Numbered from the stretch's first letter, positions 42,456 to 52,212 are shown. The stretch: DNA of 64,000 nt from Candidatus Saganbacteria bacterium (GCA_016223205.1 JACRPM010000007.1:1-64000); one strand, 5' to 3'. Program-made: numbers and translations. Notes: a model not told the origin generated them from the letters alone.

Positions 42456-43468
42456 AGGGAAAAGTTGGCCTGGGTCTCGGGGAGCGTATCCCCGCCGAAT
42501 TTATCGAGCAGGGCCGCGGCTACCTCAAAGGCGGCCATGGCTTCACCCACGATACCCGCCGCTTCCACCGCGCAGGTATCCGCCCTTTCCACATGGGCTT
42601 CGGTGGGCTTTTTGGTTGCCAGATCAACCGATTTTAGGGGTTTGACCAGGGTGGAAATGGGCTTCATAGCGGCTTTTAATATAATAGGTTCGCCGTTGGT
42701 CATGCCGCCTTCGAGGCCCCCTGCGTTATTGGTCTTATGGCTGAACTTTCCGCCCACGTAAAAGATCTCATCGTGGACTTTGGAGCCGGGGAGTTTGGTT
42801 TGCTCGAATCCCAGGCCGATCTCAACCCCTTTGACAGCCGGAATGCTCATCAAAGCCAGGGCCAGTCGGCCATCCAGCCGCCGGTCCCATTCCATAAAAC
42901 TGCCCAGGCCTGGAGGACAATTCTCCACCTTTACCTCAAACACCCCGCCCAGAGAATCTCCCGCGGCTTTGACTTCCTCAATAGCTTTTTCCCATTCGGC
43001 TTTCTTGGCTTTCCCTCCGATATGGACGATAGAACTGGAAATTTTGATATTAAATTCCGAAAGAAATTTTTTACAGACCGCGCCCGCCGCTACCCGTGCG
43101 GCGGTTTCCCGGGCGGAAGACCGTTCCAAGATATTCCTTAGGTCTTTTTGGTCGTATTTAAGCGCTCCGGCGAGGTCGGCGTGGCCGGGGCGGGGCAGGG
43201 TGAAGGGTGTGTCAAACAGTTCAGTGCTTTTGTTCTTTATCAATAAAGCGATCGGCGATCCGATCGTCTTTCCCTGGCGGATACCGGAGAGGATCTCAAC
43301 TTTATCCTCTTCGATCTGCATGCGGCCACCACGTCCCGCACCGCCTTGTCTTTTCTTGAGCTCTGAATTGATGTCGGATTCGGAAAGCGTTAGACCGGCA
43401 ACCATTCCTTCAAGAATAGCGGTCAAAGCGGGGCCGTGGGATTCACCGGCGGTCAGGAATCTCAACAT
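42428..43468 (-). CDS. aroC: Chorismate synthase
   Basis: 346 residues. LRFLTAGESHGPALTAILEG (family signature 1), GRGGRMQIEEDKVEILSGIR, RSSARETAARVAAGAVCKKF (signature near the FMN site), and NAGGLEGGMTNGEPIILKAA. It converts EPSP to chorismate with reduced FMN, the last common step of aromatic amino acid synthesis. ATG 6 nt after TATAAT. It stands alone, without other aro genes nearby. Confidence 0.96.
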   Translation of the reverse strand: MLRFLTAGESHGPALTAILEGMVAGLTLSESDINSELKKRQGGAGRGGRMQIEEDKVEILSGIRQGKTIGSPIALLIKNKSTELFDTPFTLPRPGHADLAGALKYDQKDLRNILERSSARETAARVAAGAVCKKFLSEFNIKISSSIVHIGGKAKKAEWEKAIEEVKAAGDSLGGVFEVKVENCPPGLGSFMEWDRRLDGRLALALMSIPAVKGVEIGLGFEQTKLPGSKVHDEIFYVGGKFSHKTNNAGGLEGGMTNGEPIILKAAMKPISTLVKPLKSVDLATKKPTEAHVERADTCAVEAAGIVGEAMAAFEVAAALLDKFGGDTLPETQANFSLYLKRLSVI

Positions 43469-43474
43469 GGCGGG

Positions 43475-43480
43475 ATTATA
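43475..43480 (-). promoter_or_regulatory. -10 box (TATAAT) of aroC
   Basis: TATAAT on the minus strand with exactly 6 nt (CCCGCC) before the ATG at 43468; leaderless spacing. Confidence 0.55.
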
Positions 43481-43495
43481 ACATAGAGGCCGGGA

Positions 43496-45370
43496 CTAGG
43501 GAATAGTAGAATCGCGCAGGTTCCGGTCGGTGGGATCATAAAAGGTGACCCGGTTGCGGCCGTCCTTAGAACGATAGACAGCGGCATCCGCGTGGCGCGC
43601 AATTTCTTCGAGCACCGTGCCGTGATCGGGATAAAGCGAAATGCCGAAACTGGCGGTAACAAAATCGCCCGGCCCCAGGAATTTATGGGATTGTCGCTGG
43701 ATGGCCAGCCGAATCTCCTCGGCCAGCGCCATGGCCTGGCTGGCATCGGTGCCTAAGACGGCAACCACGAACTCCTCGCCGTTGCCCCAGCGGATCACCA
43801 CGTGGTCGGAGAATTCCTTTTTATGCCTGCGCGCTACCTCCATTATGATACGAGTGGAAGCCGCAATGACTTTATCGCCCGCTTCATGTCCGTAGCGGTC
43901 GTTGATGCGCTTGAATTTATCGAGGTCGATCATGATAAAAGCCAGCTTTAACCCCTCACAAAGAGCCTTTTCGAGCATATTATTTACGCGTCTCACGCCC
44001 GGTTTACGCAAGTACAGACCGGTATCCTCATCCCGGTTCTGCAGGCTCAAGCGGCGCATTTTATTAGCCAGGATGCCGGCAACGGTCTCAAAAAATCTTA
44101 ATTCTTCTTCCCTAAAGGCCTTGATGCGGCGGCTGCGGACATTAAGCACGCCGTAAGTTTTTCCTTCAGAGAGGATAGGGACCGACATACAGGCGCCTTT
44201 GGCTAATTGTTCGGGTAAAGCCCGGTCGGAGAAAACGTCTTTTCGTTCACCAAAGGCATCCAGTACCAATAATGGAATACCGGTCTTAAATACTCTTCCG
44301 GCCAAATTTTCACCCGGCAATAAATGAGTGTTTTTAACGATATCGTCCCTTAATCCCCGGGCGGCCACGATGGACAAACGACCTTCATCCTCGTCGAACA
44401 ACATGACGGAAGATCGTTCTACGTAAGATTCCTCGGCAGTACGAGGAAAAAGCTGGGGCAAAAGACCAAGCGTTATCTCGAACAGCTCTTGCGGGGTCTG
44501 GCCTTGGTCCAATGCGGCCTGCAGCTTGTGCAGGGCGTCGCCGCGCAGAAGCCGCAGTTCGGCTTTGCGCCCGTTCTCCACCTCCCTTAATTTGCTGGTA
44601 TACGGGATCTGGAGATCGCGCAGGCTTTCGAAGAACAACTCCTTTATCGAATGATCGTGAAAAAGCGGTTCGGGTGGAAAGCCCGCCTTTACCAGCTGGG
44701 CATTGTGGACGTGATTATTGGCCATGATGACCATATCATACTGGTCGAAACCCGGCCAGCGGATGTAAAGATTGTATCTCAATGCTTCCCTAAGATTTTC
44801 AAGATCATTGGCGAAGTCCTCACGGTAATGAGCGCCAAAATATCTCACCAGGTCGGCTTCAAGGTCGGCCTCGGCCTGGGCGCGGTCTTCCGGGCTCATT
44901 TTTTTAAAATCATTAAAACGGTCGACCAGTAAAATGTCGGTCGGAGCCATGGGATATCCCCGCTCCCCGGCGGTTTCTATGAAATGTTTTTTCTCTCCGG
45001 GGTTAAGCGGCGCGGGATCGGGAAAGTAGCGGGAATTACCCTGCAGTTTATCCCGGGTAGCGCTCCACATGAAATTGGTGGTCCGGCTGTAACGGTAACC
45101 GCATACTCCCAGGCTGGATTCTGCTCCCAAGCTTTCGAGCGTTATCCGCACCAGGCGCATCATTTCGCGGAGATCTTTGGCGGTGCTGATCTTATTCCGG
45201 ATCTGGATCACCCGGTCATGGAAAAGATGGCGGAGAGTGGTCTCTTCCAGGATAGCGCGTTGATTTATTATTTCCCGCCGTTGGCGTGCGGCCCGGATTT
45301 GAGCCAGTTGGGGTTCCATTCTTTTTGCATGAGAAACAATGGGACTCCGGCCCGTTCTAGTGGGGCGCAT
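43496..45370 (-). CDS. GAF-GGDEF protein with altered active-site loop
   Basis: 624 residues. After a helical N-terminus (RMEPQLAQIRAARQ) come an uncharacterised region (about 60-270), a GAF domain (about 285-445, SSVMLFDEDEGRLSIVAARG ... GVLNVRSRRIKAF), and a GGDEF domain (AFIMIDLDKFKRINDRYGHE). The active-site loop reads RWGNGEEF, one residue longer than the canonical RWGGEEF, and the upstream RxxD inhibitory site is absent, so cyclase activity is doubtful. ATG at 45370 overlaps the stop of the upstream GGDEF gene (TGATG). A TTG at 45397 is less likely. The paired gene may supply activity while this one senses. Confidence 0.85.
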   Translation of the reverse strand: MRPTRTGRSPIVSHAKRMEPQLAQIRAARQRREIINQRAILEETTLRHLFHDRVIQIRNKISTAKDLREMMRLVRITLESLGAESSLGVCGYRYSRTTNFMWSATRDKLQGNSRYFPDPAPLNPGEKKHFIETAGERGYPMAPTDILLVDRFNDFKKMSPEDRAQAEADLEADLVRYFGAHYREDFANDLENLREALRYNLYIRWPGFDQYDMVIMANNHVHNAQLVKAGFPPEPLFHDHSIKELFFESLRDLQIPYTSKLREVENGRKAELRLLRGDALHKLQAALDQGQTPQELFEITLGLLPQLFPRTAEESYVERSSVMLFDEDEGRLSIVAARGLRDDIVKNTHLLPGENLAGRVFKTGIPLLVLDAFGERKDVFSDRALPEQLAKGACMSVPILSEGKTYGVLNVRSRRIKAFREEELRFFETVAGILANKMRRLSLQNRDEDTGLYLRKPGVRRVNNMLEKALCEGLKLAFIMIDLDKFKRINDRYGHEAGDKVIAASTRIIMEVARRHKKEFSDHVVIRWGNGEEFVVAVLGTDASQAMALAEEIRLAIQRQSHKFLGPGDFVTASFGISLYPDHGTVLEEIARHADAAVYRSKDGRNRVTFYDPTDRNLRDSTIP

Positions 45371-45966
45371 CAGGCTGCCTCGGCTGCCCTGATGCAATTG
45401 CGGCCTTCCGCCTTGGCTCGGTAAAGAGCGCGGTCGGCTCTATCCATCAACTGTTCAGAGGATTCAAAATTGGAGGGCGAAGCGAAACCGATGCTGATGG
45501 TAACTTGCCTTCCAATACCAAAGTCAGACTTTTCCACTATCTGTCTTATTCTCTCCAGCGGGATGCGCGCATTGGCCAGATCGGTGGCGTCCAGGATGAG
45601 AGCGAATTCTTCGCCACCCCAGCGGGCTACCAGGTCGTTCTTGCGGGTGGATTTGCGCAGGATCTCGGCCAGCTGTTTGGCCAGCTGTTTTAAGACCCGG
45701 TCCCCGGTCAGGTGCCCCAGGGTATCATTGACGCCCTTGAAGTGATCGATATCGATAATAGCTACGGAAAAGACATGACCATAGCGCTGGTGAGCAGCAA
45801 CCAGGCGGGCGAGCTCCGGATTAAATTGCCGGCGGTTGGGAAGTTCGGTAAGTTCGTCGATAGTGCACAACGCGCGAAGCTTCCGGTTCTCGGTCTTTTG
45901 CCTGGCGTCCCTGATCCTGGCTAAAGTGGGCTGCATTCTTTGAAAATGGGTCACAAATCTTGGCAT
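45370..45966 (-). CDS. Diguanylate cyclase (GGDEF)
   Basis: 198 residues. A short helical N-terminus (RMQPTLARIRDARQ) is shared with the next gene, then a full GGDEF domain: FSVAIIDIDHFKGVNDTLGH, and RKNDLVARWGGEEFALIL, which has both the catalytic GGEEF and the RxxD inhibitory site five residues before it. It should make c-di-GMP and be product-inhibited. Start: ATG at 45966 after AGAGGT; an alternative GTG at 46011 lies 5 nt after TATCAT and would add MKFLFLFSENQSEVY. Coupled to the GAF-GGDEF gene by TGATG. Confidence 0.9.
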   Translation of the reverse strand: MPRFVTHFQRMQPTLARIRDARQKTENRKLRALCTIDELTELPNRRQFNPELARLVAAHQRYGHVFSVAIIDIDHFKGVNDTLGHLTGDRVLKQLAKQLAEILRKSTRKNDLVARWGGEEFALILDATDLANARIPLERIRQIVEKSDFGIGRQVTISIGFASPSNFESSEQLMDRADRALYRAKAEGRNCIRAAEAA

Positions 45967-46016
45967 ATATACCTCTGATTGGTTTTCGCTAAATAAAAAG
46001 AGAAATTTCACCTGTT

Positions 46017-46026
46017 ATGATATAAT
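46017..46026. promoter_or_regulatory. Overlapping divergent -10 boxes (GGDEF genes / ilvD)
   Basis: ATGATATAAT contains TATAAT on the plus strand (46021-46026, toward ilvD) and TATCAT on the minus strand (46022-46017, toward the GGDEF pair). The two polymerases cannot bind at once, so the genes are probably expressed in competition. Confidence 0.45.
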
Positions 46027-46050
46027 CTTTCAAAGCGGGAGAGTGATATT

Positions 46051-47694
46051 ATGCGATCTGACAAGTTAAAAGAAAAAGCCCCCATCCGGGCGTTGCTGCA
46101 TGCCACCGGGATATCCAACGAAGAAATGAACAAGCCCTTTATCGGACTGGCTTCTTCCTTTACCGATATCGTTCCCGGGCATGTAAATCTGCGCGAACTC
46201 GAACGCGCGATAGAAAAAGGCATCCATGCCGGCGGAGGCATCTCCTTTACTTTTGGGCTCCCGGCCATCTGCGACGGCATTGCCATGGGGCACAAGGGTA
46301 TGCATTATTCTCTTCCCTCCCGTGAATTGATCGCCGACACGGTGGAAACCATGGCGGAGGCCCACCAATTAGACGGCCTGATACTTTTAACCGCCTGCGA
46401 TAAGATCACTCCCGGCATGTTGATGGCCGCGGCGCGGCTCAACATTCCGACTATCGTTGTGACCGCGGGGCCTATGCTGGCCGGTTGTTTCAAGATGACC
46501 CGGCTGGACCTGGTGCACGATGCCTTTGAGGCCGAAGCCGCCTATAAGCAGGGCAAGATCAGCCGGGCCGATTTTGACGGCTTGGTGCTCAATGCCTGCC
46601 CCGGGCCGGGGGCCTGTTCCGGTCTTTTTACCGCCAATACCATGGCCTGCGCTGCCGAAGCCCTGGGGATGTCTTTGCCTTTCTGCGGAACTTCTTTGGC
46701 GGTTTCCAGCAAGAAGAAGATGATCGCCTACGAAAGCGGCAAGCGGGTGGTGGAGCTGGTTCGTAAGGACATCAAACCGCTGGATATCATGAACAAGAAG
46801 GCCTTTATGAACGCCATCCGTTTGGACATGGCTTTAGGCGGTTCGACCAATGCGGTCCTGCATCTGACCGCCATCGCGCACGAAGCGGGGATCGATCTTC
46901 CCCTCGAAATATTCGATAAGATCAGCAAGGAAACCCCGCATTTGACCAGCATCCGGCCGGGGGGCAATCACTTTATGGAAGACCTGGAATACGCGGGGGG
47001 CATACCGGGAGTGCTTTCGATATTGGAAAGCTTTTTACAAGATAATCCCACGGTTTCCGGCCTTACTATCAAGCAGATCGCCAAAGGCGGGCAGGTCTAC
47101 GATAGCAATGTGATCCGCTCGCTCAAGAACCCTTATCATAAAGAAGGCAGCCTGGCGGTGCTTAAGGGCAACCTGGCGCCCGAGGGCGGGGTGGTGAAGC
47201 AAACCGCCGTTTCCCAGAAGATGATGAAATTCTCCGGCAAAGCCAAGGTTTTCGATTCGGAGGACGAAGCCCAGAAAGCTATTTTAGGCGGCAAGGTAAA
47301 GAAAGGCGAAGTGGTGGTGATCCGCTATGAAGGTCCCAAGGGCGGGCCGGGGATGCGGGAGATGCTTTACCCCACCTCCGCCATTGCGGGGATGGGCTTA
47401 TCGGAATCGGTGGCGCTGATCACCGATGGAAGATTTTCCGGCGGCACGCGCGGGCCTTGCATCGGCCATGTCTCGCCGGAGGCGGCTGAAGGCGGACCGA
47501 TCGCGGCGGTTAAGGACGGCGATGTGATAGAAATAGACATACCCAACCGCCGTCTTGAATTACGAATTACGAATACCGAATTACGAAATAGGTTAAAGAG
47601 CTGGAAGCCGCCCAAGCCCAGGTTCACCAAGGGCTGGCTGGCCAGGTATCAGAGAATGGTGACTTCGGCGAGCACGGGCGCTATTTTAAAGTAA
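46051..47694 (+). CDS. ilvD: Dihydroxy-acid dehydratase
   Basis: 547 residues. It dehydrates dihydroxy acids in valine and isoleucine synthesis using an Fe-S cluster. Motifs: [40 protein letters not shown] (family signature), [20 protein letters not shown]. Cluster cysteines in TACDK and GPGACSG are present. Near residues 502-514 [13 protein letters not shown] is encoded by a TTACGAATTACGAAT repeat, close to the C-terminus. The ATG has a GGGAGAG ribosome binding site and a leader of about 18 nt, with no attenuator or T-box. First of ilvD, ilvB, ilvN, ilvC. Confidence 0.96.
   Translation: MRSDKLKEKAPIRALLHATGISNEEMNKPFIGLASSFTDIVPGHVNLRELERAIEKGIHAGGGISFTFGLPAICDGIAMGHKGMHYSLPSRELIADTVETMAEAHQLDGLILLTACDKITPGMLMAAARLNIPTIVVTAGPMLAGCFKMTRLDLVHDAFEAEAAYKQGKISRADFDGLVLNACPGPGACSGLFTANTMACAAEALGMSLPFCGTSLAVSSKKKMIAYESGKRVVELVRKDIKPLDIMNKKAFMNAIRLDMALGGSTNAVLHLTAIAHEAGIDLPLEIFDKISKETPHLTSIRPGGNHFMEDLEYAGGIPGVLSILESFLQDNPTVSGLTIKQIAKGGQVYDSNVIRSLKNPYHKEGSLAVLKGNLAPEGGVVKQTAVSQKMMKFSGKAKVFDSEDEAQKAILGGKVKKGEVVVIRYEGPKGGPGMREMLYPTSAIAGMGLSESVALITDGRFSGGTRGPCIGHVSPEAAEGGPIAAVKDGDVIEIDIPNRRLELRITNTELRNRLKSWKPPKPRFTKGWLARYQRMVTSASTGAILK
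47555..47587 (+). repeat. TTACGAAT-type repeat inside ilvD
   Basis: A 33-nt stretch of TTGAATTACGAATTACGAAT words, then ACCGAATTACGAA; 33 is a multiple of three and the frame is kept. The iterated GAATTACGAA motif is typical of short dispersed repeats and is unlike the flanking codons. Confidence 0.6.
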
Positions 47695-47702
47695 TATTGT
47701 GG

Positions 47703-47708
47703 TATAAT
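47703..47708 (+). promoter_or_regulatory. -10 box (TATAAT) of ilvB
   Basis: TATAAT with 10 nt before the ilvB ATG at 47719; would allow ilvBNC to be transcribed separately from ilvD with almost no leader. Confidence 0.5.
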
Positions 47709-47718
47709 TTCCCCAATC

Positions 47719-49395
47719 ATGGAAATCAGCGGCGCGCAAGCATTATTGGAATGCCTTAAGAAAGAAGGCGTGGAGATCATCTTCGGGTATCCCGGAGGGG
47801 TGGTCCTGCCGCTCTACGACGCCCTCTATTCGGATAAAACCATCAAGCACATCCTGGTAAGGCACGAGCAGGGAGCCGCCCATGCGGCCGACGGCTATGC
47901 TAGGGCTACCGGAAAGGTGGGGGTGTGCCTGGCGACTTCGGGTCCCGGCGCCACCAACCTGACCACCGGCATCGCCAATGCCCATATGGATTCGATCCCC
48001 ATGATAGCGATAACCGGGCAGGTGGCCACGCCGCTATTAGGCAAGGATTCCTTCCAAGAGGCGGACATTACCGGTATCACCCTGCCTATCGCCAAGCATA
48101 ATTATCTGATAAAGAAGACGGAGGACCTGCCGCGTATAGTAAAAGAAGCGTTCTATATCGCGCGCTCCGGCCGGCCCGGTCCGGTGGTGATCGATATCCC
48201 CAAGGATGTTTTTGTCAATAAAATAAAGTTCTCCTATCCGGACAAAGTGGAGATCAAAAGCTACAAGCCCAATCTGCAGGGGCATCCCAAGCAGATCTCG
48301 CTGGCTTGCAAGGCCATTGCGGCCGCCAAACGGCCGGTAATGTATGTGGGGGGCGGGGCCATCTCTGCCAATGCAGCGGGAGAAGTGAAACAGCTGGCTG
48401 AAAAATGCAATATCCCGGTGACCACCACTCTGATGGGGTTGGGGGCGTTCCCCGGCACCCACGAGCTTTCTTTAGGCATGCTGGGCATGCACGGTACGGC
48501 TTATGCCAATTATGCAGTGACCGACTGCGACCTTTTGATCGCGGTGGGAGCGCGTTTTGACGACCGGGTTACCGGCCATATCGATAAATTCGCACCCAAC
48601 GCCAAGATCATCCACATGGATGTGGACCCGGCCGAGATCGGCAAGAATGTCAGGGTAGACGTTCCCATAGTAGGGGACGTGAAAAACGTATTACGAGCCA
48701 TTATCGAAAAAGTGGCCGCCAAAGAAAAACATGCCGAATGGGTAGCCCAGATCGAGGAATGGAAAAAGAAATACCCGCTGGCTTACAAATCGACCAAAGA
48801 AATAAAGCCCCAATATGTCATCGAAGAGTTTTATAGGCTGACCCAGGGCCGCGATGTCATCATCGTGACGGAAGTAGGGCAGAACCAGATGTGGTCGGCG
48901 CAATTTTTTAAATACGACAAGCCCCGCACCTGGATCTCGTCCGGCGGGCTGGGCACCATGGGATTCGGCCTGCCGGCGGCTAACGGGGCGCAGTTCGGCC
49001 GTCCCAATGCCATCGTGGCCGATTTTGCCGGCGACGGCTCCATCCAAATGAATATCCAAGAGCTTACCACCGCGGTGAATAACCGTCTGCCTATTAAGAT
49101 CTTCGTTCTGGATAATTGCTTTTTGGGAATGGTGAGGCAATGGCAGGAGCTTATCTATGAGCGGCATTATTCCCACACCAATTTGTGCAATAATCCCGAC
49201 CTGGTTCGGGTGGCGGAGGCCTATGGGGCGGCAGCCAGGCGCGTAGAAAAGGTAGAGGACGTTAAGGCGGCGCTCGAGTGGTCATTGACCATCACCGACC
49301 GGCCGGCGCTTATTGATTTTATGGTGGCCAAGGAGGAGAATGTGTTTCCCTTTGTGCCGCCCGGCCAGCCCATCAACGAGATGTTGATCGATTAA
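47719..49395 (+). CDS. ilvB: Acetolactate synthase large subunit
   Basis: 558 residues. It condenses pyruvate to acetolactate with thiamine diphosphate. Motifs: IIFGYPGGVVLPLYDALYSD, VRHEQGAAHAADGYARATGK (catalytic Glu), ATSGPGATNLTTGIANAHMD, and the ThDP/Mg motif GDGSIQMNIQELTTAVNNRL followed by KIFVLDNCFLGMVRQWQELI. Full length. A TATAAT box 10 nt before the ATG may give a second transcript start after ilvD. Followed 1 nt later by ilvN. Confidence 0.97.
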   Translation: MEISGAQALLECLKKEGVEIIFGYPGGVVLPLYDALYSDKTIKHILVRHEQGAAHAADGYARATGKVGVCLATSGPGATNLTTGIANAHMDSIPMIAITGQVATPLLGKDSFQEADITGITLPIAKHNYLIKKTEDLPRIVKEAFYIARSGRPGPVVIDIPKDVFVNKIKFSYPDKVEIKSYKPNLQGHPKQISLACKAIAAAKRPVMYVGGGAISANAAGEVKQLAEKCNIPVTTTLMGLGAFPGTHELSLGMLGMHGTAYANYAVTDCDLLIAVGARFDDRVTGHIDKFAPNAKIIHMDVDPAEIGKNVRVDVPIVGDVKNVLRAIIEKVAAKEKHAEWVAQIEEWKKKYPLAYKSTKEIKPQYVIEEFYRLTQGRDVIIVTEVGQNQMWSAQFFKYDKPRTWISSGGLGTMGFGLPAANGAQFGRPNAIVADFAGDGSIQMNIQELTTAVNNRLPIKIFVLDNCFLGMVRQWQELIYERHYSHTNLCNNPDLVRVAEAYGAAARRVEKVEDVKAALEWSLTITDRPALIDFMVAKEENVFPFVPPGQPINEMLID

Positions 49396-49396
49396 G

Positions 49397-49873
49397 ATGA
49401 GACATACCATAAGCGTAATAGTGGAAAATAAACCGGGGGTCCTCTCCCGGGTGGCGGGGCTTTTTGCCCGCCGGGGATTTAATATCGAATCTCTGGCGGT
49501 GGGGGTGACGGAAGATCCCAACGTTTCCCGCATGACCATTGTGGCGGAAGGCGACGAGCGCGACCTGGAACAGATCACCAAACAACTTTATAAGCTCATT
49601 GACACGCTAAAGGTGTTCGACCTGCCGAGAGAAAAAGCGGTGGAGCGGGAACTGGCCCTCATCAAAGTAGCCGCCAACGAAAAGACCCGTTCCGACATCA
49701 CCCAGATAGTCGAGATATTCCGCGCACAGGTGCTGGATGTGTCGGAAGATTCAGTGGTCATTGAGATCTCGGATGAGGCCGATAAGATAGAGAGCATGGA
49801 AAAGATGCTGCGTCGGTTCGGCATCAAGGAGCTGGTCCGCACCGGCAAGATCGCATTAGAAAGGGGAGGATAA
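49397..49873 (+). CDS. ilvN: Acetolactate synthase small (regulatory) subunit
   Basis: 158 residues. N-terminal ACT domain ([20 protein letters not shown]) binding valine for feedback control, and the C-terminal ALS-SS domain ([40 protein letters not shown]). Length is that of the IlvH/IlvN 158-170-residue type. One nt after ilvB and one before ilvC. Confidence 0.96.
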   Translation: MRHTISVIVENKPGVLSRVAGLFARRGFNIESLAVGVTEDPNVSRMTIVAEGDERDLEQITKQLYKLIDTLKVFDLPREKAVERELALIKVAANEKTRSDITQIVEIFRAQVLDVSEDSVVIEISDEADKIESMEKMLRRFGIKELVRTGKIALERGG

Positions 49874-49874
49874 A

Positions 49875-50873
49875 ATGGCAAAGGTTTACTATGAACAGGA
49901 CGCGGATCTAGGAATATTAAAGGATAAGACGATCGCGATCATCGGGTATGGCAACCAAGGTGGGGCCCAGGGGCAAAATCTAAAGGACAGCGGGTTGAAA
50001 GTGGTGATCGCGGAGGTGGAGGGAACGCCCAACTGGAAGCTGGCCCAGGAGGCCGGTTTTGAAGTTATGTCCGCCAATGATGCCGCCAAAGCCGGGGACA
50101 TTATCCAGATCCTTATCCCGGATGAACTGCAGGCCAAAGTTTACAAGGAATCGATCAAGAAACATATGAAGAAAGGTAAGACCTTGATGTTCTCCCACGG
50201 CTTTAATATCCATTTTAAGGCCATTAAACCGCCCAAGGATGTGGACGTTATCATGGTAGCGCCCAAGGGGCCGGGATTTATGGTGCGCGAAACTTATAAG
50301 GACGGCGCCGGAGTTCCCTCGCTCATTGCGGTCTTTCAAGATGCATCCGGCAAAGCGAAAGCCACTGCCCTGGCTTATGCCAAGGGCATCGGCGGGACCC
50401 GGGCCGGGGTCTTTGAGACCACCTTCAAGGAAGAAGTGGAGACCGACCTTTTCGGGGAGCAGACCGTGCTCTGCGGCGGCTGCACCTCTTTGGTCAAGGC
50501 CGGCTTCGAGACCCTGGTCGAAGCTGGTTATTCCCCCGAGATGGCTTATTTTGAATGCTGCCACGAGCTTAAACTCATCGTTGATCTAATCTATAAGCAG
50601 GGATTGTTGGGTATGCGCAAGGCCATCAGCAACACCGCGGAATACGGCGACCTCACCGTCGGTCCCAAGATCATCGACGAGAAAGTGAAGAAAAAAATGA
50701 AACGGGCGCTCGATCGGATACAATCCGGCGCCTTTGCCCGCGAATGGATAAAAGAGAACAAGGAAGGCTGCAAGAACTTCAACGCCCTGCGCGAGAAGGA
50801 CAAGAACCACCAGATAGAGAAGGTGGGAACGGAACTGCGCGGCATGATGCACTGGCTCAAGAAGAAGGCCTAA
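49875..50873 (+). CDS. ilvC: Ketol-acid reductoisomerase (class I)
   Basis: 332 residues. It isomerises and reduces acetolactate to the dihydroxy acid. ATG preceded by GAAAGGGGAGG, a clear operon-internal ribosome binding site. Nucleotide loop: [20 protein letters not shown]; the usual form is GYGSQGHAxAxNL, so Ser-to-Asn and His-to-Gly changes are present. [20 protein letters not shown] likewise has Phe where His is common. The C-terminal knotted domain has [14 protein letters not shown] and [20 protein letters not shown] (metal-binding Asp and Glu). Likely active; cofactor preference cannot be told from here. Confidence 0.95.
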   Translation: MAKVYYEQDADLGILKDKTIAIIGYGNQGGAQGQNLKDSGLKVVIAEVEGTPNWKLAQEAGFEVMSANDAAKAGDIIQILIPDELQAKVYKESIKKHMKKGKTLMFSHGFNIHFKAIKPPKDVDVIMVAPKGPGFMVRETYKDGAGVPSLIAVFQDASGKAKATALAYAKGIGGTRAGVFETTFKEEVETDLFGEQTVLCGGCTSLVKAGFETLVEAGYSPEMAYFECCHELKLIVDLIYKQGLLGMRKAISNTAEYGDLTVGPKIIDEKVKKKMKRALDRIQSGAFAREWIKENKEGCKNFNALREKDKNHQIEKVGTELRGMMHWLKKKA

Positions 50874-51329
50874 TTGCCAAGCAAGCGCGAGTTCCTGGTC
50901 CTGCTTACAGCCGCAACTCCGATTTTGGAAGTTCGCGCATCTATACCCTTAGGATTATATTTCGGTATTGAAGCCACTAAGGTTTTTTGGATAAGCGTCA
51001 TCGGAAGTATCTTGCCAATTTTGCCCGTTCTTTTCGGCCTGAATTATTTAACCGTTCACCTGCGCAAGATCCCGGCCATGGACAGATTTTTTGAATGGCT
51101 TTTTGCGCGCACCCGCGCCAAAGGGGAATTGGTCCAAAGATTGGAAACCCTGGGGCTTTTTCTTTTTGTGGCCGTGCCCTTGCCGGGCACCGGGGCCTGG
51201 ACGGGCTGTGCCGCGGCTTACCTCTTCGGCCTTTCCTACTTTAACGGATTTATCGCCTGCGCCCTGGGGACCACTGCGGCTGCGGTAATGGTTATGGCCG
51301 CCAGTTTAGGGGTCCTCCGCCTTTTCTAA
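50874..51329 (+). CDS. Small multidrug-export-type (PF06695-like) membrane protein
   Basis: 151 residues, TTG start directly after the ilvC stop. Hydrophobic throughout, with four to five membrane segments. The motifs LTAATPILEVRASIPLGLYF and VAVPLPGTGAWTGCAAAYLF (paired E(V/L)RxSIPLG and PLPGTGAWxG) define the family annotated as putative small multi-drug exporters; transport substrates are not established. Its stop overlaps the mutM ATG. Confidence 0.82.
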   Translation: MPSKREFLVLLTAATPILEVRASIPLGLYFGIEATKVFWISVIGSILPILPVLFGLNYLTVHLRKIPAMDRFFEWLFARTRAKGELVQRLETLGLFLFVAVPLPGTGAWTGCAAAYLFGLSYFNGFIACALGTTAAAVMVMAASLGVLRLF

Positions 51330-52123
51330 TGCCCGAACTTCCTGAAGTAGAGACCATCCGCCGCGACATTGAGCCCTATGTTAAGAACCGGGCTATAAAG
51401 GCAGTCAAGGCAGTTAGGGAAAGAAATGTATTGAAAGGGATAAAGGCAAAACGGCTGGAAAAGGCGTTAAAGGGGCAGAGAATAGAAAGGGTGGAGCGCA
51501 GAGGAAAATACCTCATTTTCAAGCTGGCTTCCGGCAATTGCCTCATCATCCATTTGGGCATGACCGGGAAGATATTAAAAGCTCCCGACCGGTTCGTCAA
51601 AGTAACCTTCGATCTCAATAACGGCAAATCATTTTACTTCTCCGATATCCGCATGTTCGGCAAGGTCTCCTTTTCAAAAACCTATCCTGTCTTGAACCTC
51701 GGTCCCGAACCGTTGGCTGACGATTTTACTCCCGCGCTTTTCAATGAAAGGATCAAGAGCAGGGGAGGGAATATTAAGGCCTTACTGCTCAACCAGAAGT
51801 TTTTAGCGGGGGTGGGGAACATCTATGCCAGCGAGGCCCTGTTTTTGGCGAGGATAAATCCCAGGCGTCGGGCGGGATCGTTAAAGTTCGCTGAAGTCAA
51901 TAAATTATACCAAGCCCTGCGAAAGGTCCTTTTATCCGGGATAAAATACCGGGGGACCTCGGTTTCGGATTATCGCGACGCCTCCGGCCGGATGGGCGGC
52001 TTTCAGAAACGGCTTAAGGTCTACGACCAGGAAGGGCGCCTTTGTAAAAAGTGCCGCTCCCCGATCCGCCGCATCGTTATCGGCCAGCGCAGCACCTTCT
52101 TTTGTCCCCACTGCCAAACATGA
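51329..52123 (+). CDS. mutM: Formamidopyrimidine-DNA glycosylase
   Basis: 264 residues. PELPEVETIRRDIEPYVKNR gives the catalytic Pro2 and Glu3; ERRGKYLIF carries the conserved Lys; GGNIKALLLNQKFLAGVGNI and YASEALFLARINPRR form the H2TH domain; CKKC ... CPHC is the C-terminal zinc finger. It excises 8-oxoguanine. Overlaps the previous gene by one base. The promoter of tRNA-Arg lies in its last codons. Confidence 0.96.
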   Translation: MPELPEVETIRRDIEPYVKNRAIKAVKAVRERNVLKGIKAKRLEKALKGQRIERVERRGKYLIFKLASGNCLIIHLGMTGKILKAPDRFVKVTFDLNNGKSFYFSDIRMFGKVSFSKTYPVLNLGPEPLADDFTPALFNERIKSRGGNIKALLLNQKFLAGVGNIYASEALFLARINPRRRAGSLKFAEVNKLYQALRKVLLSGIKYRGTSVSDYRDASGRMGGFQKRLKVYDQEGRLCKKCRSPIRRIVIGQRSTFFCPHCQT

Positions 52124-52129
52124 TAGAAT
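52101..52129 (+). promoter_or_regulatory. Promoter of tRNA-Arg
   Basis: TTTGTC at 52101-52106, 17 nt spacer, TAGAAT at 52124-52129, then 9 nt to the tRNA 5' end. The -35 lies in the zinc-finger codons of mutM. Confidence 0.55.
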
Positions 52130-52138
52130 GTTTTGCTT

Positions 52139-52212
52139 GCGCCTATAGCTCAACTGGATAGAGTGTCAGCCTCCGGAGCTGAAGGTTGTGGGTTCGACTC
52201 CCACTAGGCGCA
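52139..52212 (+). tRNA. tRNA-Arg (CCG)
   Basis: 74 nt. Acceptor GCGCCTA / TAGGCGC, anticodon stem TCAGC / GCTGA with loop CTCCGGA (anticodon CCG), T arm GTGGG TTCGACT CCCAC, discriminator A. CCA is not encoded. A damaged copy of its 3' half follows. Confidence 0.95.

Noticed and set aside
46011-46051. Leader attenuator or T-box before ilvD
   Set aside because: The distance from the -10 box to the ATG is about 25 nt, too short for any attenuator or T-box.
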